From Acidobacteriota bacterium (GTDB lineage Bacteria > Actinomycetota > Actinomycetes > Actinomycetales > Micrococcaceae): DNA of 5,174 nucleotides. The position numbers were made by a program, and so were the translations under genes. Where the stretch lies: contig JABBNV010000112.1 in the NCBI GenBank assembly GCA_019352125.1, forward strand, positions 3,127 through 8,300, written 5' to 3'. The notes beneath the pieces were generated by a model. The model had not been told where the DNA came from, did not search any database, and was given only the letters and a program-made list of their open reading frames with translations. Below are positions 1 to 5,174 of the stretch, piece by piece. Position 1 is the stretch's first letter. The number at the start of each line of letters is the position of its first letter.

Positions 1-20
1 CAGCACGGCCATGCGGGCTT

Positions 21-48
21 TTGAGCCATGCACGCTGCCGTCTAGAGT
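21..48 (+). promoter_or_regulatory. Candidate leaderless promoter of the acyl-CoA thioesterase gene
   Basis: A -35-like TTGAGC at 21-26 (4 of 6 matches to TTGACA) and a -10-like TAGAGT at 43-48 are separated by 16 bases. Six bases (49-54) then separate the -10 element from the ATG at 55, so transcription would be expected to begin on or next to the A of the start codon. No Shine-Dalgarno-like purine run precedes the ATG, which fits a leaderless mRNA, a common arrangement in actinobacteria. Inferred from sequence only. Confidence 0.5.
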
Positions 49-54
49 CATCTC

Positions 55-942
55 ATGACCGAAAATGTTGCCAGCACTGACCCCACGGAAATCCTCCTTG
101 ATCTGCTGGACCTCAGTGACGCTGAGGGCGCCCGCACTGACGAGGACATCTTCGTAGGCACTTCCATGAAACGGCCCGGAGGCCGCGTCTTCGGTGGCCA
201 GGTGCTCGCTCAATCTATTGTGGCCGGTAGCCGGACGGTTGAAGCGGACCGGGCAGTGCACTCGATGCACGGTTACTTTCTGCGACCCGGAGATGCTGAA
301 GCCCCCATCACCTACGGCGTACAAAAGCTCCGCGACGGCCGTTCGTTTTCGGCCCGTCGAGTTCATGCTTACCAAAACGGCGTCCCCATCCTGTCCATGA
401 TTGCTTCGTTCCAGCTAGCAGACACGGGGCTGGACCATCAAGACCAGATGCCCGAGGGCATTCCAGATCCGGAGACGCTGCCCAGCACAGCAGAACTCTT
501 GGAGGGCATCGACCATCCGGTAGCGCGCGAATGGTCCTCCGAGCGCCCCTTCGACGTGCGGCATGTGGGTGAACCGCTGTACTTGAAGGCTCCAGAAGTC
601 TCCGTGGCACAGCAGGCAGTCTGGGTAAAGACGTTTAGCAAATTGCCGGATGATCCGATCTTGCATCGAGCCGCGCTGGCGTATGTCAGTGATTACACCC
701 TGTTGGAGCCCACCCTGCGGAAGCACGGGGTGGCATGGACCAGCCGCGGGATGAGCGTTGCGAGTCTGGACCACGCCATGTGGTGGCACCGCCCAGCAAG
801 GGTAGACGAGTGGCTGCTCTACGTGGCTGAGTCTCCGAGTGCCTCGAATTCACGTGGTTTCAACCTGGGTAAGTTTTTTAGCCGCGACGGCGTCCTGGTA
901 GCCTCGGTGGCCCAAGAAGGTATGATCCGAATCCCCCAGTAA
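55..942 (+). CDS. tesB: Acyl-CoA thioesterase II (TesB-type, double hotdog)
   Basis: Hydrolyses fatty acyl-CoA to free fatty acid and CoA in the cytoplasm; the physiological substrate cannot be told from sequence. The 295-residue protein has the full length of the TesB family, two tandem hotdog domains. In the first, GGRVFGGQVLAQ (42-53), HSMHGYFLRPGD (69-80) and the RDGRSF segment (93-98) are typical. In the second, AYVSDYTLLEPTL (209-221), SLDHAMWWHRP (237-247), EWLLY (252-256) and SVAQEGMIR (284-292) match the E. coli TesB pattern. The catalytic triad of E. coli TesB is Asp, Thr, Gln; here the aligned residues appear to be D213, S237 and Q287, with Ser in place of Thr, a conservative change that keeps the hydroxyl. 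The ATG at 55 is the only sensible start and has no Shine-Dalgarno sequence, in keeping with the leaderless promoter before it. The gene stands alone on + and converges on ettA. Confidence 0.93.
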   Translation: MTENVASTDPTEILLDLLDLSDAEGARTDEDIFVGTSMKRPGGRVFGGQVLAQSIVAGSRTVEADRAVHSMHGYFLRPGDAEAPITYGVQKLRDGRSFSARRVHAYQNGVPILSMIASFQLADTGLDHQDQMPEGIPDPETLPSTAELLEGIDHPVAREWSSERPFDVRHVGEPLYLKAPEVSVAQQAVWVKTFSKLPDDPILHRAALAYVSDYTLLEPTLRKHGVAWTSRGMSVASLDHAMWWHRPARVDEWLLYVAESPSASNSRGFNLGKFFSRDGVLVASVAQEGMIRIPQ

Positions 943-954
943 TGACCCAAGACA

Positions 955-999
955 AAGCGCGTGGCCCCGGTGTTATGAAAACGCCGGGGCTACGCGCTT
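955..999. terminator. Bidirectional terminator hairpin between tesB and ettA
   Basis: Bases 955-974 pair with 980-999 to give a 20-bp stem, continuous apart from two G.U wobbles (963/991 and 971/983), closed by the five-base loop ATGAA (975-979). The core is the GC block GCCCCGG/CCGGGGC. It lies 12 bases after the tesB stop and 22 bases beyond the ettA stop, so it can end both convergent transcripts. Neither side has a real U-tract, only TTAAGTT on + and TTTGTC on -. The stem length and its position between convergent genes make termination the best reading. Confidence 0.85.
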
Positions 1000-1021
1000 A
1001 AGTTCACAGATTTGGCATGGT

Positions 1022-2704
1022 TTAGTCGCGAGTCAGGCGTCGGTGCGTGACTCGGTGCGGACGGGCCGCATCGGCGCCAAGTCGCTCCACCTTGTTCTCC
1101 TCATACGATTCGAAGTTACCTTCAAACCAGTACCAGTTGGCCGGATTATCCTCCGTGCCTTCGTAAGCCAAGATGTGTGTGGCCACTCGGTCCAGGAACC
1201 AGCGATCGTGGCTGACCACAACAGCACAGCCGGGGAATTCGAGGAGAGCGTTCTCCAGGCTGCCCAACGTTTCCACGTCCAGGTCATTAGTGGGCTCATC
1301 GAGGAGCAAGAGGTTTCCACCCTGCTTCAGGGTCAGCGCCAGGTTCAAACGGTTACGCTCACCGCCGGAGAGTACGCCAGCCTTCTTCTGCTGATCCGGG
1401 CCCTTGAATCCAAAGGCCGCAACATAGGCACGTGAAGGCATCTCCACATTGCCCACTTGGATGAAGTCGAGTCCATCGGAGACCACCTCAAACAGCGTCT
1501 TCTGCGGATCGATTCCGCCACGGCTCTGGTCCGCGTAGGAGATCCGTACGGTCTCGCCAACCTTCAGGTTTCCACCGTCCAATGGCTCCAGACCCACAAT
1601 GGTCTTAAACAGCGTGGTCTTACCCACACCGTTGGGACCAATCACGCCCACAATCCCGTTGCGGGGCAGGCTAAAGCTCAATCCATCAATCAGGGTGCGA
1701 TCTTCGAAACCCTTGACCAGCTTGTCAGCCTCAAGCACGATGTCACCCAAGCGCGGTCCCGGCGGAATCTGAATCTCTTCAAAGTCCAGCTTTCTGGTGC
1801 GATCTGCCTCGGCAGCCATCTCCTCGTAGCGAGCCAGACGTGCCTTCGACTTGGTCTGCCGGCCCTTGGCGTTGGAGCGAACCCACTCCAGCTCTTCGGT
1901 AAGACGCTTAGCCTGCTTGGCGTCCTTCTTGCCCTGCACCTCAAGACGGGCGCGCTTCTTCTCCAGATACGTGGAGTAGTTGCCCTCGTAGGGGTAGAGG
2001 CGACCGCGGTCCACCTCACAGATCCATTCAGCCACGTGGTCCAGGAAGTACCTATCGTGCGTTACGGCCAGGACTGCACCGTGGTAGCTGCTCAGGTGCT
2101 GCTCCAACCACAGCACGCTCTCCGCATCCAAGTGGTTAGTAGGCTCATCGAGCAGCAGCAGATCAGGCTTTTGGAGCAGCAACTTACACAGCGCAACGCG
2201 ACGGCGCTCACCACCGGATAGCACGGTTACGTCTGCGTCCCCGGGCGGGCAACGCAGAGCGTCCATAGCCTGCTCCAGTTGGGAATCCAGATCCCATGCA
2301 TCAGCAGCGTCGATGGCTTCCTGCAACTTGCCCATTTCCTCCAGCAGGACGTCAAAGTCCGCGTCGGGGCTGGACATCTCCTCGGAAATTTCGTTGAAGC
2401 GCTGAATCTTGCCGTAGATCTCGCCAACGCCCTCTTGGACGTTACCCAGCACGGTCTTTTCTTCGTTCAGGGGCGGTTCCTGGAGCAGAATACCCACCGT
2501 GTACCCCGGGCTCAGGCGAGCCTCACCGTTGGACGGTGTATCCAGGCCAGCCATAATTTTCAGAATGGTGGACTTACCAGCGCCGTTTGGCCCCACCACA
2601 CCGATCTTCGCCCCCGGGTAGAAGGACATGCTTACGTTGTCGATGATTACCTTGTCGCCAACAGCCTTGCGGGTGTTGGTCATTGTGTAAATAAATTCCG
2701 CCAT
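1022..2704 (-). CDS. ettA: Energy-dependent translational throttle protein EttA (ABC-F ATPase)
   Basis: Soluble ABC-F protein that binds the ribosomal E site and, by ATP/ADP state, gates entry into the elongation cycle when energy is low (known for E. coli EttA). The 560 residues are the usual family length. First ABC domain: Walker A GPNGAGKST (38-46), an inserted arm rich in acidic and helical sequence at about 90-140, signature LSGGERRR (162-169), Walker B with DEPTNHLD (186-193, catalytic E187), switch His in THDR (215-218). The charged linker at about 242-322 is the P-site tRNA interaction motif. Second domain: Walker A GPNGVGKTT (356-364), signature LSGGERNR (445-452), DEPTNDLD (469-476, catalytic E470), SHDR (498-501). 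The arm and linker lengths separate EttA from Uup and antibiotic-resistance ABC-F proteins. The start gives the conserved MAEFIYTM; there is no clear Shine-Dalgarno sequence. The basic C-terminus (HRVTHRRLTRD) is normal for actinobacterial members. No key residue is missing. Confidence 0.97.
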   Translation of the reverse strand: MAEFIYTMTNTRKAVGDKVIIDNVSMSFYPGAKIGVVGPNGAGKSTILKIMAGLDTPSNGEARLSPGYTVGILLQEPPLNEEKTVLGNVQEGVGEIYGKIQRFNEISEEMSSPDADFDVLLEEMGKLQEAIDAADAWDLDSQLEQAMDALRCPPGDADVTVLSGGERRRVALCKLLLQKPDLLLLDEPTNHLDAESVLWLEQHLSSYHGAVLAVTHDRYFLDHVAEWICEVDRGRLYPYEGNYSTYLEKKRARLEVQGKKDAKQAKRLTEELEWVRSNAKGRQTKSKARLARYEEMAAEADRTRKLDFEEIQIPPGPRLGDIVLEADKLVKGFEDRTLIDGLSFSLPRNGIVGVIGPNGVGKTTLFKTIVGLEPLDGGNLKVGETVRISYADQSRGGIDPQKTLFEVVSDGLDFIQVGNVEMPSRAYVAAFGFKGPDQQKKAGVLSGGERNRLNLALTLKQGGNLLLLDEPTNDLDVETLGSLENALLEFPGCAVVVSHDRWFLDRVATHILAYEGTEDNPANWYWFEGNFESYEENKVERLGADAARPHRVTHRRLTRD

Positions 2705-2710
2705 GCATCA

Positions 2711-2739
2711 AATCTATCGCCTGCAGCCGGTTAACTCAC
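2711..2739 (-). promoter_or_regulatory. Candidate leaderless promoter of ettA
   Basis: Read on the - strand, TAGATT (2716-2711) is a good -10 match and lies exactly six bases (2710-2705) before the ettA ATG, so the transcript would start at the A of the start codon. Seventeen bases upstream is GTGAGT (2739-2734), a poor -35 with only TGA in common with TTGACA. The absence of a Shine-Dalgarno sequence before ettA supports the reading. Spacing from -10 to ATG equals that of the thioesterase gene. Confidence 0.45.
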
Positions 2740-2835
2740 ATTTCGCTTCAGTTCCAGCGCGTGCCTGCTCCACCAGTGGCTTTATCCACCGCAGAATTTC
2801 TTCTACCTCTGGATTTTTCCGATACAACAGCAGAG

Positions 2836-3411
2836 CTAGCGCTGATCCCCGATGAAGCATTTTCCGTCACCGAGTACTGGCAGGATGGACATGGAAACTT
2901 TCCCATTGCGAATCTGGCCAAAGACACAATCAGCGTTTACTTTCCCCGCCGCTTGGATGGAGTCCACGTCCAGCCCGGTGGGTGTCTTGCCAATCGAGAC
3001 TTCAATGTCATTGGCTGCCAGCCCAGCGGTTCCCATTGCCGTCCGCATTTGGTCTGTAGAAGGCTTGGGCGAACTGGCAGCTAGTTGGGTCAGAGCAGCC
3101 TCAACCTTTGGCTTGAGTGCAAGTGCCGCAGCATCAGGCGCCGTGCTGGGAACGGCACCCGACTTGCTCGTATCCGCTGGGGTTGCCCCCGCACTCTGGA
3201 TGGGTGTGGACGGCTCTGCGAGGGTGTCATTGCCCGCAGTAGAAGTCGCTGAAGCTTTGGCGCCCGTGCTGGTTGCACCTGCAGCACTTGAAGTAGCAGC
3301 GTCCAGAGAGCCTTGACCGGGTGTACATGCTGCCAAAGCCAGCACACCAGCAACGGCAATAGCACATACCACTCGACGCGATGACTGGCGGGAGATGTTC
3401 ACACTCGCCAT
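2836..3411 (-). CDS. Secreted lipoprotein of unknown function with conserved C-terminal domain
   Basis: Predicted membrane-anchored lipoprotein of 191 residues. The N-terminus is a classic Sec/Lsp signal: basic n-region with R9, R12 and R13, hydrophobic stretch about 14-26, and lipobox LAAC (26-29), so C29 would be lipidated after cleavage. Residues about 30-95 form a low-complexity Ala/Ser/Thr/Gly/Pro linker of the kind that spans the cell wall. The folded part is about 96-191, with helices around KPKVEAALTQLAA and the tail C162-VFGQIRNGKV...PVLGDGKC-185; C162 and C185 could form a disulfide outside the cell. The pattern resembles an actinobacterial domain of unknown function that I recall as DUF6993, but I could not check this. 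The ATG has no clear Shine-Dalgarno sequence and lies 21 nt after the ssb stop, so it is probably translated from the ssb mRNA. No enzymatic motif is visible. Confidence 0.85.
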   Translation of the reverse strand: MASVNISRQSSRRVVCAIAVAGVLALAACTPGQGSLDAATSSAAGATSTGAKASATSTAGNDTLAEPSTPIQSAGATPADTSKSGAVPSTAPDAAALALKPKVEAALTQLAASSPKPSTDQMRTAMGTAGLAANDIEVSIGKTPTGLDVDSIQAAGKVNADCVFGQIRNGKVSMSILPVLGDGKCFIGDQR

Positions 3412-3432
3412 TGTGTCATGTGACGGTGAGTC

Positions 3433-4014
3433 TCAGAACGCCACCTTCTCCGATTCAGCCTCCGAATCCACCCCGTCCAAGACCTCACCGGTTTCGAGAT
3501 TCACGTTGCGTAGTGCATCCGAGGTTGTAGAATCCTCTGATTCGCTACCCTCCGCGTCGTCGTACCTCGACTCCCCCACAGAGCCGCTTCCGCCGTCGTC
3601 AGCTTTCGAATCGTCTCCAGCCGCCGCGTCTGAGAAATCACCGGTGCGATGCGTTCCATTCGATCGCTTCAAGGTTCCTACCCCAAAGCGCATGTCGTGG
3701 CCTATGGCCTCCGCTTCAATATCCGCACTGGTCCCGGAGCGGCCCTCCGCGTTGGTCCATTGACGCAACTTGAGCCGCCCGTAAACAATGACGCGATCGC
3801 CCTGCTTAATGCTGAAAGTAGCGTTGGCAGCCAGGTGCCTGTAGCACGTCACACCAAACCAATTGGAGTGACCATCCTGGTATTGCCCGGTATCCCTGTT
3901 GAAGATGCGGTCCGTGCAGACGAGTCGAAAACTCGTTTGCGCATCGCCGTTTTGTGTCTGTCGATTAGTCACCTCGGTGGCTACGAAGCCACGCACCGTG
4001 ATCATGTCATTCAT
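3433..4014 (-). CDS. ssb: Single-stranded DNA-binding protein (SSB family, actinobacterial SsbB-like paralogue)
   Basis: Cytoplasmic ssDNA-binding protein with one N-terminal OB fold. Residues 4-115 carry the SSB pattern: ITVRGFVATEV (5-15), FRLVCTDR (29-36), NWFGVTCYRHLAANA (51-65), KQGDRVIVYGRLKLRQW (70-86), IEAEAIGHDMRFG (99-111). From about 120 on the chain is a disordered, Gly/Ser/Asp/Glu-rich tail, strongly acidic, ending SEKVAF. The canonical partner-binding tip is DDDxPF; here the last Phe is kept but the Pro and the adjoining Asp run are not. At 193 residues it differs from the housekeeping SSB, which in actinobacteria usually sits with rpsF and rpsR; neither is here, so this is probably the second SSB, which in mycobacteria also lies next to the EttA gene (from memory: Rv2478c and Rv2477c). 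The ATG at 4014 is chosen over M4 because it lies 6 nt from a strong Shine-Dalgarno sequence. Confidence 0.92.
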   Translation of the reverse strand: MNDMITVRGFVATEVTNRQTQNGDAQTSFRLVCTDRIFNRDTGQYQDGHSNWFGVTCYRHLAANATFSIKQGDRVIVYGRLKLRQWTNAEGRSGTSADIEAEAIGHDMRFGVGTLKRSNGTHRTGDFSDAAAGDDSKADDGGSGSVGESRYDDAEGSESEDSTTSDALRNVNLETGEVLDGVDSEAESEKVAF

Positions 4015-4020
4015 GGTTTA

Positions 4021-4027
4021 CTCCTCT
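4021..4027 (-). promoter_or_regulatory. Shine-Dalgarno sequence of ssb
   Basis: On the - strand AGAGGAG ends six bases before the ATG at 4014, ideal spacing. It fixes the first ATG rather than the second one nine bases further in. It is the only strong ribosome binding site in the window; the other genes whose starts can be seen lack one. Confidence 0.85.
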
Positions 4028-4031
4028 ACTA

Positions 4032-4049
4032 GGCCGAGGCGTCCCGGCC
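4032..4049. repeat. Small GC inverted repeat in the ssb leader
   Basis: GGCCG (4032-4036) pairs with CGGCC (4045-4049) around an eight-base loop. On the ssb mRNA it would form a short hairpin just 5' of the Shine-Dalgarno sequence. With only five pairs it may be chance in GC-rich DNA. Confidence 0.3.
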
Positions 4050-4059
4050 GAATCCGATA

Positions 4060-4081
4060 CATCCAGCCAACGTCCTGGATG
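4060..4081. repeat. Inverted repeat upstream of ssb
   Basis: CATCCAG (4060-4066) and CTGGATG (4075-4081) are perfect 7-bp inverted copies with an eight-base spacer, about 46-67 bases before the ssb start codon. It could be an mRNA leader hairpin or a dimeric regulator site. No known operator is recognised. Confidence 0.4.
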
Positions 4082-4158
4082 ACGATTCAGAAAGCCTCAC
4101 GAATGCGTATGTGTGCTTCCGAATCGCCCAGTGGCGTTGTAGAGGAGAAGTCAGGCCC

Positions 4159-4182
4159 CCAGTGCTGGTAATTTAGTACTGG
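4159..4182. repeat. Inverted repeat in the ssb / tRNA-Arg divergent control region
   Basis: CCAGTGCT (4159-4166) pairs with AGTACTGG (4175-4182), eight pairs with one G.U, around the AT-rich spacer GGTAATTT. The spacer holds the only -10-like AT-rich patch close upstream of the tRNA on + (TAATTT 4169-4174 or TAGTAC 4174-4179), and on - it reads TAAATT, a possible distant -10 for ssb. It therefore lies where divergent promoters would be expected. No convincing -35 was found for either direction. Confidence 0.4.
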
Positions 4183-4198
4183 TCACTTTCGTGGCCTC

Positions 4199-4274
4199 GC
4201 CTCGGTAGCTCAGCGGATAGAGCAGGAGCCTTCTAATCTCTTGGTCGTGGGTTCGACTCCCGCCCGGGGCACCA
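4199..4274 (+). tRNA. tRNA-Arg (anticodon UCU)
   Basis: A 76-base cloverleaf with encoded CCA. Acceptor GCCTCGG (4199-4205) pairs with CCGGGGC (4264-4270) with one U.G; D stem GCTC/GAGC (4208-4211/4220-4223) with GG in the loop; anticodon stem 4225-4229/4237-4241; loop CTTCTAA (4230-4236) with anticodon TCT at 4232-4234; variable loop 4242-4246; T stem GTGGG/CCCGC (4247-4251/4259-4263) with loop TTCGACT; discriminator A4271, then CCA. It decodes AGA and, by wobble, AGG, rare arginine codons in GC-rich actinobacteria. The anticodon stem has G.U at 27-43 and a C.U mismatch at 31-39, next to the loop. It is transcribed away from ssb. Confidence 0.96.
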
Positions 4275-4743
4275 GATATGGCTCTGACCTGTGGTTTTAC
4301 TGTTTTGGCCGGGTGCGCCGAGGTGCCAGATCACGTTCTATTCACGTAATTGAACGAAAAGTTGATCACGATTTTGACATTTTCAGGGCCTATTTCGGCT
4401 CCACTTGAGGTCACGCTTTTTCAATCGGCGCGCATAGAATCAGCGGAAATCCGCGGTTTTCCCCGGCGCGAGCGATCTACGACAGTGACTGCCAATAATT
4501 GGCGCTCCGATCGTCCTACTCACGGCACTGACGACCGTTGGATAGCCGAGAACTTCCCTCAAGACTGCAATCAGCCCGGCACAGCGGATCCGACCTTAAA
4601 GCTCACGCAATTCGGCAAAATTGCCTTAAACCACCAGCCCAACGGTCGGCTGCGGCAGATCCATTCCAACTCTGTTGCCATCCAGCCGGCCAGAAACTGA
4701 AGCCGACCCGCATGGGGAACCCCTACCGGGCACTTTTGCCCCG
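4275..4743. other. Gene-free stretch between tRNA-Arg and the methyltransferase gene
   Basis: About 470 bases in which I can support no gene. Frames open on + at 4350-4700 and 4538-4840 have no recognisable protein pattern, no Shine-Dalgarno sequence and a composition like random translation. The part at 4340-4380 is more AT-rich and contains TTGACA (4374-4379), but no -10 box at a proper distance. A copy of the tRNA 3' end, which would mark an integrated element, was not seen. Since tRNA and methyltransferase converge here, it should hold the ends of both transcripts. Confidence 0.6.
4714..4741. terminator. Possible weak terminator after the methyltransferase gene
   Basis: Just beyond the methyltransferase stop codon (- strand), GGGCA (4728-4732) pairs with TGCCC (4737-4741) around a four-base loop, and next to it is the palindrome GGGGAACCCC (4714-4723). 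Two small GC hairpins in a row at the gene end could stop transcription, but the stems are short and there is no U-tract. Confidence 0.35.
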
Positions 4744-5174
4744 TCACCCACTCAGCACAAAAATTCCATCCGGAAATTCAGCGAAGTCCCTCGAACCAGA
4801 TGCAGAGAATACGCTCACTGACCACGGTGACTCAGCGTAGGAAGGGCCCAGATGCCAGTCCGCGAATCGATGAGTTAACGTCAAGCCCGATCTGGCCGCG
4901 GTATTGTCCTGATCTGCGGGTCCGCCGTGGATGGCCGTGGTGGTTCCGACGACGAAAATACCGCCGGGTTCCAACATTGCAGCAACCAGGTCAAATGTTC
5001 TCCGCAAGTCATTCGTAGAAAGAAAAGCCGCAACGTTCCCCGACATGAGCACGACGTCGTACGTCTCCGGGAGCCCGTTCAGGTCAAGGTTATCCGTCGT
5101 GATGTCCACAGCCGCCATTCGGCGAAACCATGACGGGTCATAGAGGTCCCGGGCCACGTCAAGGATTTCAGGCG
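4744..5174 (-). CDS. Class I SAM-dependent methyltransferase, C-terminal part (5' end outside the window)
   Basis: The open frame runs off the window edge: the 142 residues seen begin PEILDVARDLYDP and continue to the TGA at 4744-4746. A GTG at 5157 lies inside the Rossmann fold and should not be taken as the start. Visible fold elements of class I methyltransferases: PEILDVAR (1-8 of the fragment), the helix after the acidic strand that binds the SAM ribose; VDITTDNLDL (22-31); motif IV-like YDVVLMSGNVAAFL (38-51); and LEPGGIFVVGTT (67-78), the late strand common to this superfamily. The glycine-rich SAM motif I would lie upstream, outside the window. Substrate cannot be told; the fragment looks most like small-molecule methyltransferases of the Methyltransf_25/11 type and shows no DNA-methylase NPPY motif. 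The C-terminus (FAEFPDGIFVLSG) is complete. Confidence 0.82.
   Translation of the reverse strand, partial: PEILDVARDLYDPSWFRRMAAVDITTDNLDLNGLPETYDVVLMSGNVAAFLSTNDLRRTFDLVAAMLEPGGIFVVGTTTAIHGGPADQDNTAARSGLTLTHRFADWHLGPSYAESPWSVSVFSASGSRDFAEFPDGIFVLSG

Noticed and set aside
1457..2221. Long + strand open frame (254 codons) antisense to ettA
   Set aside because: It lies wholly within ettA, whose motifs are unmistakable; the translation has no family pattern and no start signals. A shadow of GC-biased coding sequence.
2770..2789. CCAC/GTGG/CCAC mini-hairpins between the lipoprotein gene and ettA as a terminator
   Set aside because: Only four pairs per stem and no U-tract; too weak to call.
2761..3084. 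+ strand frame of 107 codons opposite the lipoprotein gene
   Set aside because: Overlaps the 3' half of a lipoprotein with a good signal peptide; no homology pattern or ribosome binding site.
4268..4327. Inverted repeat GGCACC (4268-4273) and GGTGCC (4322-4327) as a tRNA terminator
   Set aside because: Six bases with a 48-base spacer, and one arm is part of the mature tRNA; likely chance.
4362..4396. Promoter from TTGATC or TTGACA with TATTTC (4391-4396)
   Set aside because: Spacers of 23 and 11 bases are outside the working range, and no gene follows.
4350..4700. + strand frame of 116 codons in the gene-free stretch
   Set aside because: No Shine-Dalgarno sequence, no recognisable motif, and a residue composition without hydrophobic core pattern. 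I judged it more likely chance than a gene, though it is the best candidate there.
4744..5157. Methyltransferase gene starting at the GTG at 5157
   Set aside because: The frame is open upstream to the window edge and the residues before the GTG (PEILD) continue a typical methyltransferase fold; the start is outside the window.

Overview
The window looks like ordinary chromosomal core sequence from a mid-to-high-GC actinobacterium, most likely of the Corynebacterium/mycobacterial order. This is inferred from the proteins (an EttA of actinobacterial type with a basic C-terminal tail, a short SSB paralogue with an acidic tail, a TesB-type thioesterase), from likely leaderless starts and from terminator hairpins lacking a strong U-tract. 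The species cannot be fixed from the sequence alone.

Layout: (1) 55-942, + strand, a complete TesB-type acyl-CoA thioesterase II with a promoter placed so that its mRNA would begin at the start codon. (2) 943-1021, a short convergent gap almost filled by a 20-bp-stem hairpin, a shared bidirectional terminator. (3) 1022-2704, - strand, a complete energy-dependent translational throttle protein EttA (ABC-F), again with a leaderless-type promoter. (4) 2836-3411, - strand, a small secreted lipoprotein with an Ala/Ser/Thr-rich linker and a conserved C-terminal domain of unknown function. (5) 3433-4014, - strand, an SSB-family protein with a strong Shine-Dalgarno sequence, 21 nt upstream of the lipoprotein. 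(6) 4015-4198, the divergent control region between ssb and a tRNA, with three small inverted repeats. (7) 4199-4274, + strand, tRNA-Arg(UCU) with encoded CCA. (8) 4275-4743, about 470 bases with no gene I can support. (9) 4744 to the window edge, - strand, the C-terminal part of a class I SAM-dependent methyltransferase that continues beyond base 5174.

The - strand genes ssb, lipoprotein and ettA lie in one direction. The first two look co-transcribed. ettA has a 131-base upstream gap and its own promoter candidate, so it may be read both from the operon and alone. The functions (ssDNA binding, cell envelope, translation control under low energy, acyl-CoA hydrolysis) form no obvious shared pathway. 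I see no mobile element, CRISPR array, toxin-antitoxin or defence module, and nothing that amounts to a new system. The points most worth a second look are the two identically spaced leaderless promoters, the large bidirectional terminator, the SSB tail that departs from the canonical tip, and the uncharacterised lipoprotein between ssb and ettA.
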